NCBI GenBank assembly: GCA_947631945.1
Contig: CANRNI010000001.1
Span: 27,331 to 91,330 of the forward strand
Reading direction: 5' to 3'
DNA length: 64,000 bases
Source of the DNA: an uncultured Clostridia bacterium
GTDB taxonomy: Bacteria; Bacillota; Clostridia; Oscillospirales; Acutalibacteraceae
Shown piece by piece: positions 24,895 to 34,786 of this stretch. Made by a program: the position numbers and the translations under genes. The first letter of the stretch is position 1, and each line of letters opens with the position of its first letter. The notes under the pieces are model-generated. The model searched no databases. It worked only from the letters and a program-made list of their open reading frames with translations, and was not told where the DNA came from.

Positions 24895-27800
24895 ATGAAA
24901 CTTTTTTGCAAGAAAGCGTTATCGGTGTTTTTGTCGCTGATAATGATATTTTCCGTCTTTTCGATCGTTGAGGTCGGGACTGTCACAGCGAATGCCGCGA
25001 CGATTGCCGACGCGAACAACGGCGGATTGCAGATTGTTTTTAACAGCACTGCATCGGGACAGAATAACAATACAACAGGCATAGACTATATTGATCCTTC
25101 GACGAATCAAACGTATTGGATACGCCTGCATAATACTCTCGATAGAAAAATCAATATTGTCAGTATGCAAAATATAGGTTATCTCTCCCCGGGTTCTCGT
25201 CCGACTTCTTTTAATCCGGGCGACGCAGGTTCGTATTCGATTCAATCTTTATATTATGCTACTCAGCAAGACGGCACTATATTGGATTTCAGCGTTACAT
25301 ATACTATCGAGGGCGTGTATGAAGCCGACGGAGATACTCTCGCTCAATTTGTTCAGCCCGCGTATATCGGCGTTTGGAAAACTTCGGACGATTCGAAGTA
25401 CATAAACGACGAAGACGATAAACAGACGGGTAATACAAACAACGGTTTTACTCTCAGTCAGACCGACCAGGATATTATGAACGAGTTTCAGACAGACGTC
25501 GGTATACTTGACCGTAACCGTAACGCAAACGGCAGCGTCACAGGTACTACGGGAAACAGAACAAACAATGTTACATTCAGTTACAATTATTGGATAAACG
25601 CTACCGATTTATCTACAAAGACATGGGAATCTCTCGGCTTCAGACTTCATGTTCAGAAGTGGGGCGACCGCCGTCAGCATTTTCAGCCGGATGCCAACCA
25701 TCCCGGAATTCTTTCCTTTGAGGGCAACGGTGTTCTTGCGGGCTCGAACGCTACTCTCAGTATGGCGGATTTGGTAACGAGCTATAACGGCGCAAGCGAC
25801 GGCTTTAACTATCCCTCAGCCGACAGACCGTGGACAAAAGTGGGACAGTCCTGCAGCCCCCATTGGGAAGGCGTTGAAAACGAATCTAAGTGGGGAACTC
25901 TCTGGGATTCCGGTAACCAAGGATGGTTCCGTTTCTGCGGAAATCTTTTCACTCCAAAAGACACTACCGACCCTGCTATTATAAGATTTACCAATATGTT
26001 ATGGAGAAAACCGAACATAGCGTTTAATACGACTATTCGTGACAGTCATTTCTCCGGCGATATAAACGTATATGTTTTTGACGTTACGGCTCTCCGCAAT
26101 TACGTCAGACAGCTTCCTCCCGTTTTGTCGGGTCGTTATACGTCAGAATCGTTTAATACTTACAGAAACGCTTTAAGAACCGCCATGTCAACTCTTGCGA
26201 ATCAGAAAACAAGTCAGGGCGCGGTAACTACGGCTCTCAACAACCTTACAAGTGCTTACAACGGTTTGACGCTTGCGAATAAGGTCGTTAATCTTAAACA
26301 TACCTGTTATAACGGTGATACAACTTCATCCGATACTCAGGAATTTTCGCAATATGTTCTCGCTCCTCTTAACGAGGAATACACTCCCAAATATTATGAC
26401 GAATATTACAGCGTAACAAACAGAAATACCGACCCGTCAACGCTTACCGAAACATTTACTTCGGGCGTTGATATAGCGGAAAAAGATATGGAATACTGGG
26501 ACATTGACGAGCAGGGAATAAGCGACGCTATAAACGCGATTAACGAAGTTCTCGACCACCCCGATATTTACCATGACGTTGACGATGATAATTATATGGC
26601 GACCCTCCAAGGCTACAAGAAACAGCTTGAAGAGTATGTCGCAAGCGATTTCACTCCGAGAACAGACGCCGAATGGCATGACGTCAGGTCACAGTCGCAA
26701 GTGCTTCTCACTCCCGAACAGAAAGAAAAACACAGTCAGAAAGAAATCGAGCGTTCCCTTGTCTATGTATTTAAATATACGGGTATTATAGGTACTCCCA
26801 AGGTTGATGGCGTACCCGTTTCAAGCGATAGGCAGACAATCAAAATAGAGGGAGATACGTATCACGACCTTTTACAGCCGACTCTTGACGGTTACACGTT
26901 TGACGGTTGGTTTATGCAGGGTCCGAACGGCGGAACGCCTGTAGGCGAAGGCACTCCCGCAGGAGAAGGTATTGTAACCGTTTACGCTAAATGGACGCCT
27001 ATACCGTACACCGTTACATATTATCTTAACGGCGGTACTACCGAAGAAGATTTCAGCGCTGACACTTACTATATCAATTCAAGAACGCTGACGCTGCCCG
27101 GCAATCTTCAAAGACCCGGTTACAAACATACGGGTTGGGCGGTTAAATCTGTTGACATTGAAGGTGGCGGTTGGGTAGTAGGCAATTCGACAGACAGAAC
27201 AAACGTTAATATTGAGGGAAGAACCGGTAACGTCACCCTTGAGGCGATGTGGACCCCCATAAATTACAATATTACGTTTGACAACAAAGCCGACAGCCTT
27301 GTGCTTGTAGACGGCGCAAACATTCCCTCGCCGTCGGCATTGACCGTACCGTATGAAACCGCAATAACGGGCTTGCCTGATTTCAGCAGTGTAAGCGTTC
27401 CCGGTTACACGTTTGAGGGCTGGTTCGACAAGAGTACGGGCGCGCAGTATAACAATAACGACACGTATTCCGTTGTTGGCGACGTTGAACTTGAAGCTCA
27501 TTGGAAAGCTGACGAATATACCGCAACATTTAAACGCGGATTTACAGACCCCGATGCTCCCACTGATGTTATCTCAACAACGCCTTACACCATCGAGGGC
27601 GGCACAGTGCCGATTCCCGTCAGAACGGGTTACACGTTCTCCGGCTGGAAAGTAGTAAGCGAATCCGCAGGTAACTGGGTAAAGGATAAACTTATCACTT
27701 CCGACACATATTCATTGCGCGGCTACTACGGCAACGTCGAACTTGAAGCGCAGTGGTCAGCCGATACTTACCACGTTGTATTTGAGCTTAACGACGTGAC

Positions 27801-29763
27801 CGTTGAGAATAAGCCGCTGATAGGCAGTCCCGAATGTGAGGGAATCGAAGACGGCGTTGACGTTACTTTCAATGAAGTTCCCGAAACTCTTCCCGTTCCC
27901 ACGCTGAATGCTTATACGTTCGCGGGCTGGTACACGGCTAAAGAAGGCGGCGTAAAGGTTGACGATACCACGCTTTGGAGCGTAACTCCCGAAAGCAAGG
28001 GGCAGGATATAACGCTTTACGCCCATTGGGAACATCAAAAATATACTCTTACATTTATAAATAACGACCCGAATACAAGCTCTCAGCTTACAACGACGCG
28101 CGAATATTACATCGACAGCGACGATATGTCTCAGATTGGTATGCTCGTCGAAAATTCCGCGCTCGGCACTTTCCAGGGCTGGCAGACGGATGGCGGCGGA
28201 AACTGGAACAGCGGTATGTATACTTCCGCAGACGGTTATCTTCTTACCGATAATATTCCGCAGAATCCCTACGGCGACGTTGTGTTCGTAGCCGTTTGGA
28301 AAATGACGCACGTTCATAAATATGACGAAAATTGGACTTCCGATAACGCGGGTAATCACTACCGTGATTGTATCGACCCCGATTGCGACAAGGTAAATCC
28401 CAGAGAGCTTGAACCCTGTGATTTCGAAATCACCGAGGTTGAACCGACCTGTCAGTCGGACGGCTATACGCTTAAAAAGTGCCGTAAATGTTTCTATGAG
28501 GAAAGAGTGTACCACGACGGCACGAAACTTGAACACCGCTACGACGAGCATACGCTCCTTAGGAAAGAATCCGAACCCAACTGTACCGACCCCGGTCTTT
28601 ACGTATATTCATGCTACGACTGCGAAGAGGAAATTCAGGTAGTAATCACCGCTCTCGGTCACGCTTGGGGCGAACCCGACCTTATCAATCCCGCAACCTG
28701 TACGAGCGAAGGTCTCCAGAGACTTAAGTGCGACCGCTGCGGCACGACCAACGACGTTACAATTCCGATGACGGGACACCAGTACGACAACGGCGTTGAA
28801 ACTCCCAATAACTGTACCGATGACGGTTATATCACATATACTTGTACCGTCTGCGGCAACTCCTATACGGAGCCCTCCGGCAAAAAGGCTCTCGGTCACG
28901 ATTATGATATAACGGTTGTTGAGCCGACATGTACCGACGAAGGTTATACAAAGATGTTCTGTAAGCGTTGTAACCATACGGAACTCACAGATAAAAAAGA
29001 AGCTCTCGGTCACGACTTCACCGAAGTGACAGTCCCCGCAACTTGTACCGAACGCGGCTACAAGGGCAACGTCTGCGACCGCTGCGGCGTTTCGGAACAG
29101 ATTGAGGTCTACGAGCCTCTCGGACATGAGTACGAAAAAACGACCGTTCCCCCGACTTGTACCGCGCAGGGTTACGACCTCCACCATTGCACACGCTGTA
29201 ATATGGAATACCGCGATAATTATGTTCCTAAGACAGGACACCACTATGTTGTTACGGATACCGTTCCGCCCACTCAGACGCGCGATGGCTACAGAACTTA
29301 TACCTGCGAATGGTGCGCCAGCCAGTATATGGAAACGCTTTACAAGGGCGGAAAGGTTCTCGTCTGCGAAACTCTTTACGATTACACCGGCAAGCCCGTA
29401 ATTGAAGCGGAAATTACCGCTACAAATCTCGAAACCGGCGAAAAAATGTATATTGAGACAGATTTGAACGGCTACTTTACGCAGGTTTTCCCTGTAGGTG
29501 AATACGAGGTTTATATTCATAAGGACCTTTACAGAGACGAAGTATTCTATATCAGCGTAACAATAGATGAAGATTACGCGGGCAAGGCTGTTTACGCGCT
29601 TGCGGACGGTACGATAATTGATAAACTTCCCGTACTCTTTGCGGCGGAATGTGATTGTCTCTGTCATCAGACAAATATCTGGGGCAGACTGTTCAGAGTC
29701 CTCAGAAAGCTCATTAAGCTCTTTGGTTATGAAGGCAAATGCTGCCCGGATTCGGATATCTGA
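24895..29763 (+). CDS. Giant secreted multi-repeat surface protein (1622 residues)
   Basis: The start at 24895 has AGGAGG 8 bases upstream; an ATG six bases earlier is too close. Domains in order: signal peptide (cut near ANAA, residue 33); an N-terminal beta-rich region to about 400; a FIVAR-like helical unit (415-459, AMSTLANQKTSQGAVTTALN); six Listeria-Bacteroides-type repeats (about 665-1137) marked by DGWF, TGWA, EGWF, SGWK, AGWY and QGWQ. Then come eight Cys/His repeats (about 1140-1480), each with PTCT, a CxxC pair and GHxY. After these are a carboxypeptidase-regulatory-like beta domain (1485-1560) and a tail of CDCLCH, amphipathic helix GRLFRVLRKLIKLF and KCC. No LPXTG is present. It is likely a cell-surface adhesin or matrix protein; metal binding by the Cys/His repeats is possible. 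Confidence 0.85.
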   Translation: MKLFCKKALSVFLSLIMIFSVFSIVEVGTVTANAATIADANNGGLQIVFNSTASGQNNNTTGIDYIDPSTNQTYWIRLHNTLDRKINIVSMQNIGYLSPGSRPTSFNPGDAGSYSIQSLYYATQQDGTILDFSVTYTIEGVYEADGDTLAQFVQPAYIGVWKTSDDSKYINDEDDKQTGNTNNGFTLSQTDQDIMNEFQTDVGILDRNRNANGSVTGTTGNRTNNVTFSYNYWINATDLSTKTWESLGFRLHVQKWGDRRQHFQPDANHPGILSFEGNGVLAGSNATLSMADLVTSYNGASDGFNYPSADRPWTKVGQSCSPHWEGVENESKWGTLWDSGNQGWFRFCGNLFTPKDTTDPAIIRFTNMLWRKPNIAFNTTIRDSHFSGDINVYVFDVTALRNYVRQLPPVLSGRYTSESFNTYRNALRTAMSTLANQKTSQGAVTTALNNLTSAYNGLTLANKVVNLKHTCYNGDTTSSDTQEFSQYVLAPLNEEYTPKYYDEYYSVTNRNTDPSTLTETFTSGVDIAEKDMEYWDIDEQGISDAINAINEVLDHPDIYHDVDDDNYMATLQGYKKQLEEYVASDFTPRTDAEWHDVRSQSQVLLTPEQKEKHSQKEIERSLVYVFKYTGIIGTPKVDGVPVSSDRQTIKIEGDTYHDLLQPTLDGYTFDGWFMQGPNGGTPVGEGTPAGEGIVTVYAKWTPIPYTVTYYLNGGTTEEDFSADTYYINSRTLTLPGNLQRPGYKHTGWAVKSVDIEGGGWVVGNSTDRTNVNIEGRTGNVTLEAMWTPINYNITFDNKADSLVLVDGANIPSPSALTVPYETAITGLPDFSSVSVPGYTFEGWFDKSTGAQYNNNDTYSVVGDVELEAHWKADEYTATFKRGFTDPDAPTDVISTTPYTIEGGTVPIPVRTGYTFSGWKVVSESAGNWVKDKLITSDTYSLRGYYGNVELEAQWSADTYHVVFELNDVTVENKPLIGSPECEGIEDGVDVTFNEVPETLPVPTLNAYTFAGWYTAKEGGVKVDDTTLWSVTPESKGQDITLYAHWEHQKYTLTFINNDPNTSSQLTTTREYYIDSDDMSQIGMLVENSALGTFQGWQTDGGGNWNSGMYTSADGYLLTDNIPQNPYGDVVFVAVWKMTHVHKYDENWTSDNAGNHYRDCIDPDCDKVNPRELEPCDFEITEVEPTCQSDGYTLKKCRKCFYEERVYHDGTKLEHRYDEHTLLRKESEPNCTDPGLYVYSCYDCEEEIQVVITALGHAWGEPDLINPATCTSEGLQRLKCDRCGTTNDVTIPMTGHQYDNGVETPNNCTDDGYITYTCTVCGNSYTEPSGKKALGHDYDITVVEPTCTDEGYTKMFCKRCNHTELTDKKEALGHDFTEVTVPATCTERGYKGNVCDRCGVSEQIEVYEPLGHEYEKTTVPPTCTAQGYDLHHCTRCNMEYRDNYVPKTGHHYVVTDTVPPTQTRDGYRTYTCEWCASQYMETLYKGGKVLVCETLYDYTGKPVIEAEITATNLETGEKMYIETDLNGYFTQVFPVGEYEVYIHKDLYRDEVFYISVTIDEDYAGKAVYALADGTIIDKLPVLFAAECDCLCHQTNIWGRLFRVLRKLIKLFGYEGKCCPDSDI

Positions 29764-29782
29764 TAAAATAATTTAAAATTTA

Positions 29783-29817
29783 TCTCCCGATTCTTAACGA
29801 GTCGGGGGAATTTTTTT
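29783..29817 (+). terminator. Terminator of the giant secreted protein gene
   Basis: TCTCCCGA and TCGGGGGA form an 8-bp stem (one G-U) with an 11-base loop, followed by seven T. Confidence 0.85.
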
Positions 29818-29884
29818 CATTTTGCTTTCATAAATTAATTTCACGCAGCATAAAAAATAAAATTAAATATTCACTAAAAAACCC

Positions 29885-29913
29885 TTGTACATTTATTGCC
29901 GCCGTGATATAAT
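29885..29913 (+). promoter_or_regulatory. Promoter of the sulfatase gene
   Basis: -35 TTGTAC, 17-bp spacer, perfect -10 TATAAT. Transcription would begin about ten bases before the repeat at 29931. Confidence 0.7.
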
Positions 29914-29930
29914 AAAGTGATTAAGGAAAC

Positions 29931-30100
29931 ACTGATTAAATCACGCCTAACGGCTGAATGTACATCTTGCGCCGCGATTTTCCGTCATTTTTGCCAAAAG
30001 CTCCTTGAAATACGTCAGTATTCCTGCGTCGCTTTTTGACAATCTGACAAAAAATCCGGCGGCGCAATCTGCATATTCGATTTAATCAGTGTTTCCTTAA
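29931..30100 (+). repeat. Dispersed hairpin repeat, full B-type copy in the sulfatase leader
   Basis: It has perfect 22-bp terminal inverted repeats beginning TTAAGGAAACACTGATTAAA and the same core as A-type copies (GATTTTCCGTCATTTTTGCC, CTTGAAATACGTCAGTATTC, CAATCTGACAAAAAATC). The 170-bp unit could fold into one long hairpin. It lies wholly inside the 5' untranslated region of the sulfatase gene. Confidence 0.92.
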
Positions 30101-30126
30101 CAATACAATTTTCAAGGTGTAAAAAA

Positions 30127-31443
30127 ATGTCCGCGAATATTATTTTTTATTTTTCCGACCAACAGAGATGGGATACTGTAAACGGGTATCTTACTCCTAA
30201 TCTTGTTTCTCTCGCGTCTGACGGCGTTTTTTACGAAAATTCATATACCTGTCAGCCTGTATGCGGCCCTGCGCGCGCTTGTCTGCAAACCGGTGTTTAC
30301 GCAAATCAATGCGGCGCTCATTGGAACGGTATTCCGCTTTCTCCCGATATTAAGCCGCTCGCGGAGTATTTTAACGAAGCCGGTTACGATACGGCGTACA
30401 TAGGCAAGTGGCACCTTGCCTCAGACCGTTATCCCGGAACAGGCGTTCACTGCGAAACGTCGGCAGTTCCTAAGGAGAGACAGGGCGGGTACAAATATTG
30501 GCGCGCCGCCGACGTTCTTGAGTTCACGTCTCACGGTTATGACGGATACGTGTTCGACGGCGACGGAAATAAAATTGATTTTAAAGGCTACCGAGCAGAC
30601 TGTATAAATGATTTCGCGCTCGAATATATAGATAATCACGATAACTCAAAACCGTTTTTTATGTTTGTTTCGCAGCTTGAACCGCATCATCAGAACGACC
30701 GTCATTGTTTTGAGGGACCCGCCGATACTGTTGAAAATTACAGAGATTATCCTGTTCCTCCCGACCTTGAATTTCTGAACGGCGATTATAAAGAGCAATA
30801 TCCCGATTACGCCGCCGCGATAAACAGGCTTGACGAAAATATAGGCAGACTTGTAAAAAAGCTAAAGGATAAGGGGATTTATGATAACACCGTAATAATT
30901 TACACAAGCGATCACGGCTGCCATTTTAAAACTCGAAATTCCGAATATAAACGCTCATGCCACGATTCCTGTATTCATACGCCGCTTATTATTTCGGGCG
31001 GAGCGTTCAAAGGCGGAAAGCGTGAAAAAAGGCTTGTCAGTCTTATTGATTTGCCGCCGACGCTTCTTTCTATCGCGGGTATTGATATCCCCGAAAGCTA
31101 TATGGGGTACGACCTTACAAAACAGCTTGATTCCCCGTTTAAACGAGATTTCGTATTTATGCAGATAAGCGAATCGCAGGTCGGCAGAGCGATAAGAACG
31201 GACAAATATAAATATTCCGTCCGAGCGTTCAAGGACGGCAATATTTGTTATGATTCTTCGGTATATTTTGAGGATTATCTTTACGACCTTGAAAACGACC
31301 CGTATGAAAAGACAAATCTTGTGAGAGACAAAAAATATACAAAGGTCAGAGCGCGGCTTCGGTCGCTTTTGAAGCATGAAATGCGCAGGGCGGGAGAAAG
31401 GGAATGTGTGATACTTCCCGCGCCGTATACGAAAAAAAATTAA
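30127..31443 (+). CDS. Sulfatase (type I, cysteine-type formylglycine enzyme)
   Basis: A 438-residue enzyme of the alkaline phosphatase/sulfatase superfamily. The signature CxPxR is seen as CGPAR with Cys46, the residue converted to formylglycine, followed by ACLQTG. Metal ligands are visible in FYFSDQQRWD, in the later YTSDHG motif and in KWHLA. There is no signal peptide, so it would act in the cytoplasm on imported sulfated sugars. In anaerobes Cys46 is modified by a radical-SAM maturase, and no such gene is in the window. The ribosome site AAGGTG precedes the ATG. Its stop codon falls on the TTAA edge of a repeat. Confidence 0.93.
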   Translation: MSANIIFYFSDQQRWDTVNGYLTPNLVSLASDGVFYENSYTCQPVCGPARACLQTGVYANQCGAHWNGIPLSPDIKPLAEYFNEAGYDTAYIGKWHLASDRYPGTGVHCETSAVPKERQGGYKYWRAADVLEFTSHGYDGYVFDGDGNKIDFKGYRADCINDFALEYIDNHDNSKPFFMFVSQLEPHHQNDRHCFEGPADTVENYRDYPVPPDLEFLNGDYKEQYPDYAAAINRLDENIGRLVKKLKDKGIYDNTVIIYTSDHGCHFKTRNSEYKRSCHDSCIHTPLIISGGAFKGGKREKRLVSLIDLPPTLLSIAGIDIPESYMGYDLTKQLDSPFKRDFVFMQISESQVGRAIRTDKYKYSVRAFKDGNICYDSSVYFEDYLYDLENDPYEKTNLVRDKKYTKVRARLRSLLKHEMRRAGERECVILPAPYTKKN

Positions 31444-31530
31444 GGCAACACCGCACAATTAACGGCTACCGCCTTTGCCGCGCATATGCCCGCTTATCCG
31501 CACAGCGGAAGACGGGCGGTACTGCCTTAA
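31440..31530 (+). repeat. Dispersed hairpin repeat, internally deleted A-type copy
   Basis: A 91-bp unit from TTAAGGCAACACCGCACAAT to GCGGTACTGCCTTAA. The usual core is replaced by a short GC-rich centre (CCGCTTATCCGCACAGCGG). It supplies the TAA stop of the sulfatase. Confidence 0.88.
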
Positions 31531-31547
31531 TTTTCGCTGAATTTTTT

Positions 31548-32075
31548 ATGAAAGGGACGGTCTTTACGGAGGTTTGGGATTTATATGATGAAAACAGGAA
31601 CCTGACAGGTAAAGACCATATAAGAGGCGAAGAACTGCCCGACGGTTTTTATCATACGGTTGTGCATATCTGGATCAGGAACAGTAAGGGTCTGTATTTG
31701 ATTTCTCAGCGTTCGGCGGACAGACCGAAGTTCCCGCTTATGTGGGAATGTGTGGGCGGTTCGGTACTCAAAGGTGAAAACAGCTTGCATGGCGCTTTGA
31801 GAGAAGTAAAAGAGGAAGTCGGCGTTGACCTTGATTCCGATAACGGCAAAATAGTTTTTTCAATGAAAAGAAAGACCGTGAACGGCGAAAAATTCAACGA
31901 TTTTACCGACGTATGGCTGTTTGAGTACGACGGCGAGGTATCGCTTGAAAAAGCGACGGAGAATGAAGTTGCGCAGGTAAAATGGTTCTCTCGGGAACAG
32001 ATAAAAGAATTATATTACAAAAAGCAATTTGTTCCGACGTTGAATTATTTCTTTGAAAGAGCGGATATATTTTAA
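31548..32075 (+). CDS. NUDIX hydrolase
   Basis: A 175-residue protein with the NUDIX box GGSVLKGENSLHGALREVKEEVG, shown here in parts: GGSVLKGENS, then LREVKEEVG. Its N-terminus, EVWDLYDENRNLTGKDHIRG, matches the IPP-isomerase-like/YfcD NUDIX group. It hydrolyses a nucleoside-diphosphate-linked substrate or isomerises isopentenyl diphosphate; which one cannot be decided. The start ATG at 31548 is the first that gives the conserved N-terminus; the ribosome site is weak. The reading frame continues upstream through the repeat, but that part is not homologous to anything. Confidence 0.85.
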   Translation: MKGTVFTEVWDLYDENRNLTGKDHIRGEELPDGFYHTVVHIWIRNSKGLYLISQRSADRPKFPLMWECVGGSVLKGENSLHGALREVKEEVGVDLDSDNGKIVFSMKRKTVNGEKFNDFTDVWLFEYDGEVSLEKATENEVAQVKWFSREQIKELYYKKQFVPTLNYFFERADIF

Positions 32076-32119
32076 AAGATAAAATTTTAAAGATATTTTT
32101 AATAAGGATATGATATGAT

Positions 32120-33391
32120 ATGAAACAGTTAAAGGATTTTACAAAAGAAGAGCTTGCCGCTTTTGAAGCGGACGCGAAAAAGCGTTACGACGAGATTAAA
32201 AACAGCGGACTTAAAATTGATATGTCGAGAGGAAAGCCTTCTCCCGAACAGATTGATATTGCCGAAAAGGATTTTGAAAAGGTTTATCCGATAACCGATT
32301 ATATGAGCAAAAGCGGCATGGACTGCCGCAATTACGGTATGCTTTCGGGTATTCCCGAGGCTAAGGAGCTTTTCGCGTCGCTTCTCGGAGTTAACGAAAA
32401 AAATATAATCGTTGGCGGAAACGCGAGTTTGGAGCTTATGTACAGCTTTATAGCTCAGTGCTATACTCACGGCATCGGAGGAAACGAGCCTTGGTGTAAG
32501 CAGGGCGACGTTAAATTTATCGCGGTAGTTCCCGGATATGACAGACATTTCAGCATCGCCGAATATTTCGGCATAAAGATGGTAAACGTTCGGATAGATA
32601 AAAACGGCCCCGATATGGATAAAGTTGAGGAGCTTATAAAGGATCCGTCCGTAAAGGGTATGTTCTGCGTGCCTAAATATTCAAACCCCGACGGATATAC
32701 ATATTCCGACGAAACTGTCATACGTCTCGCTAAAATGAAGCCCGCGGCTCCCGATTTCAGGGTAATTTGGGACAACGCTTACATTATCCATGAGATTTAC
32801 GATACGGGCGACGAGCTTCTGAACATATTCGACGAGGCGAAAAAGTACGGCAATGAGGATAATTTTGTTGAGTTCTGCTCAACGTCAAAAATAACTTTCC
32901 CGGGCGCGGGAGTTTCCGCCATAGCCGCTTCGGACGCGAATATAAAAGAAATTCTCGCGAGGCTTACGGTTCAGATAATCAGCTATGATAAAATGAACCA
33001 GCTTCGCCACGTCAGAGCTTTCCCGACCGTTGACGACCTGAAAGCCGAAATGAAAAAATTCGCGGAAATTTTAAGACCTAAGTTTGTAGCCGTCCTTGAC
33101 GTTCTCGATAAGGAGCTTGACGGACTCGGCATAGCTTCCTGGCACAAGCCCAACGGCGGATATTTTATAAGCTTTAACGTCGATACGGGCAGCGCTAAAT
33201 ATGTGGGCGAGCTTTGCAGGGAAGCGGGGCTTACTCTTACAAGCGTCGGCGCGACGTTCCCCTATAAAAACGACCCCGACGACAGAAATATACGCATTGC
33301 GCCGTCATATCCGTCCGTTGACGAGCTTAAAGCGGCGGCCGAGCTTCTCTGCGTATCCGCGAAGCTCGCGGCTGTAAAGGCGCTCTCATGA
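32120..33391 (+). CDS. PLP-dependent aminotransferase (class I/II fold, aspartate aminotransferase-like)
   Basis: A 423-residue cytoplasmic enzyme. It starts with a helical stretch ([20 protein letters not shown]) and [10 protein letters not shown], typical of the Asp_aminotransf (PF12897) family. The pyridoxal-phosphate lysine is in the [13 protein letters not shown] motif near residue 258, and the cofactor-ring Asp is in VIWDNAYI. Its amino-group donor is unproven; relatives are annotated as aspartate or GntR-like aminotransferases without the DNA-binding part. AAGGA lies upstream. It overlaps ispF by 4 bases. Confidence 0.88.
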   Translation: MKQLKDFTKEELAAFEADAKKRYDEIKNSGLKIDMSRGKPSPEQIDIAEKDFEKVYPITDYMSKSGMDCRNYGMLSGIPEAKELFASLLGVNEKNIIVGGNASLELMYSFIAQCYTHGIGGNEPWCKQGDVKFIAVVPGYDRHFSIAEYFGIKMVNVRIDKNGPDMDKVEELIKDPSVKGMFCVPKYSNPDGYTYSDETVIRLAKMKPAAPDFRVIWDNAYIIHEIYDTGDELLNIFDEAKKYGNEDNFVEFCSTSKITFPGAGVSAIAASDANIKEILARLTVQIISYDKMNQLRHVRAFPTVDDLKAEMKKFAEILRPKFVAVLDVLDKELDGLGIASWHKPNGGYFISFNVDTGSAKYVGELCREAGLTLTSVGATFPYKNDPDDRNIRIAPSYPSVDELKAAAELLCVSAKLAAVKALS

Positions 33392-33864
33392 TAAGGATAG
33401 GTCACGGCTATGACGTTCACCGCTTTGCCGAGAACCGCGATTTGATTCTCGGCGGCGTGAAAATAGATTATAAAATGGGACTTCTCGGTCATTCCGACGC
33501 GGACGTTCTTCTGCACGCCGTGTGCGACGCGCTTCTCGGTGCGGCGGCTCTCGGTGATATCGGAAAACATTTCCCCGACAGTGACGACAGGTATAAGGGT
33601 ATAGACAGCATGATTTTGCTTCGTCATACTGTGTCGCTGCTTAAAGAAAAGGGGTACGGCGTCGTTAATATTGATTGCACTGTAATCGCGCAGGAGCCGA
33701 AAATAGAAAAATTGACTGAAAAAATGGCGGAGAATATCGCGTCCGCCTGCGAAGTTGACGTTTCCCGCGTCAACGTTAAAGCCACTACCGAGGAAAGGCT
33801 CGGTTTTACGGGCAGACTTGAGGGCATATCGTCCCACGCCGTCTGTCTTATAGAAACGCTCTGA
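33388..33864 (+). CDS. ispF: 2-C-methyl-D-erythritol 2,4-cyclodiphosphate synthase
   Basis: A 158-residue trimeric enzyme of the MEP isoprenoid pathway that cyclises CDP-methylerythritol 2-phosphate. Zinc ligands are seen as Asp9 and His11 ([10 protein letters not shown]) and His43 ([11 protein letters not shown]). Also present are the GHSDAD motif and the C-terminal [13 protein letters not shown]. The start overlaps the aminotransferase stop (ATGA). Presence of IspF shows that isoprenoids come from the MEP route. Confidence 0.97.
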   Translation: MIRIGHGYDVHRFAENRDLILGGVKIDYKMGLLGHSDADVLLHAVCDALLGAAALGDIGKHFPDSDDRYKGIDSMILLRHTVSLLKEKGYGVVNIDCTVIAQEPKIEKLTEKMAENIASACEVDVSRVNVKATTEERLGFTGRLEGISSHAVCLIETL

Positions 33865-33883
33865 TTTTAAGGCGGTGATTCCA

Positions 33884-34786
33884 TTGAAATATTTGGGTTT
33901 GCTTTCCATTTCCGATACAATTTCTTCAACATGGGACAGATTTTCGGGAGCGGTCATGAGCCTTAATTCATTTAAGGACCTTCTTGATATACTTTTCGTT
34001 GCGCTGATAATTTACGCTCTTATAATTCAGTTCAGAAAATCGCAGTCCATTCAGATAATAAAGGGCGTCGCTTTTGTGGCGGTGCTGTATTTGGTTGTAA
34101 ACCTGTTTGAGATGAACGCGAGTAAGTTTATCTTCAACAGCGTCCTAAGCAATTTGCTGGTAATTTTTGTGATTTTATTCAGCGGAGAGCTGCGGCAGTC
34201 GCTCGAACGTATGGGACAGCGTAAAATATTTCCTGTTTTGTCCCTTTTTAGTTCAAAGAGCAACAACAATGAAATCTACGACGTTATAAATAACGTCTGC
34301 CGCGCCTGCGCCGAAATGAGCGATGATAAAATAGGCTCTCTTATAATTTTTCAGCGCAAATCCATGCTCGGTGATATCACGAGACAGAGCGTGCCGATAG
34401 ATTCATTGGTAACAACGGAAATGCTTTGCAGCGTCTTTTTCCCTAAAGCCGCTTTGCACGACGGCGCTATAGTTATAAAGGACGGCAGAATTGTCGCCGC
34501 GAGATGCGTGGTTCCGCTCAAAAACGAAAAAGAGGTATCCGAGCACGTGGGAACGCGGCACAGAGCCGCTCTCGAAGTCAGTATGCATTCCGATGCGGTG
34601 GCGGTCGTAACGAGCGAGGAAACGGGCATTATATCTATCGCATACGACGGTCAGCTTAAAAGAGGCTTGACGGACGCAAAGCTCCGTCAGATACTGATTG
34701 ATTTGCTCATTGATTCTCACGATGAAATTAAAAGCGGCAAAAGCGACGATAAAAAAGCCGCAAAAAAGAAGGGGGATAAGAAATAA
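33884..34786 (+). CDS. cdaA: Diadenylate cyclase CdaA
   Basis: A 300-residue membrane-bound c-di-AMP synthase. Three N-terminal membrane helices are followed by a DAC (DisA_N) domain with the catalytic motifs LHDGAIVIKDGRI and GTRHRAALEVS. The start is taken as TTG at 33884 because the near-consensus AAGGCGGTGA ends 5 bases upstream; a GTG three codons earlier overlaps that site. A basic tail (KAAKKKGDKK) follows. It is the first gene of the cdaA-cdaR pair that controls potassium and osmolyte balance. Confidence 0.95.
   Translation: MKYLGLLSISDTISSTWDRFSGAVMSLNSFKDLLDILFVALIIYALIIQFRKSQSIQIIKGVAFVAVLYLVVNLFEMNASKFIFNSVLSNLLVIFVILFSGELRQSLERMGQRKIFPVLSLFSSKSNNNEIYDVINNVCRACAEMSDDKIGSLIIFQRKSMLGDITRQSVPIDSLVTTEMLCSVFFPKAALHDGAIVIKDGRIVAARCVVPLKNEKEVSEHVGTRHRAALEVSMHSDAVAVVTSEETGIISIAYDGQLKRGLTDAKLRQILIDLLIDSHDEIKSGKSDDKKAAKKKGDKK

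Noticed and set aside
27757..28551. 264-codon minus-strand frame in the same gene
   Set aside because: Shadow caused by biased codons of the repeat protein; no start signals.
28609..29667. 352-codon minus-strand frame opposite the giant secreted protein
   Set aside because: Antisense shadow of the Cys/His repeat coding sequence with no ribosome site; the plus-strand frame has signal peptide, promoter and terminator.
31404..31547. N-terminal extension of the NUDIX frame
   Set aside because: It is the translation of the sulfatase 3' end and a repeat copy; the conserved protein begins at 31548.
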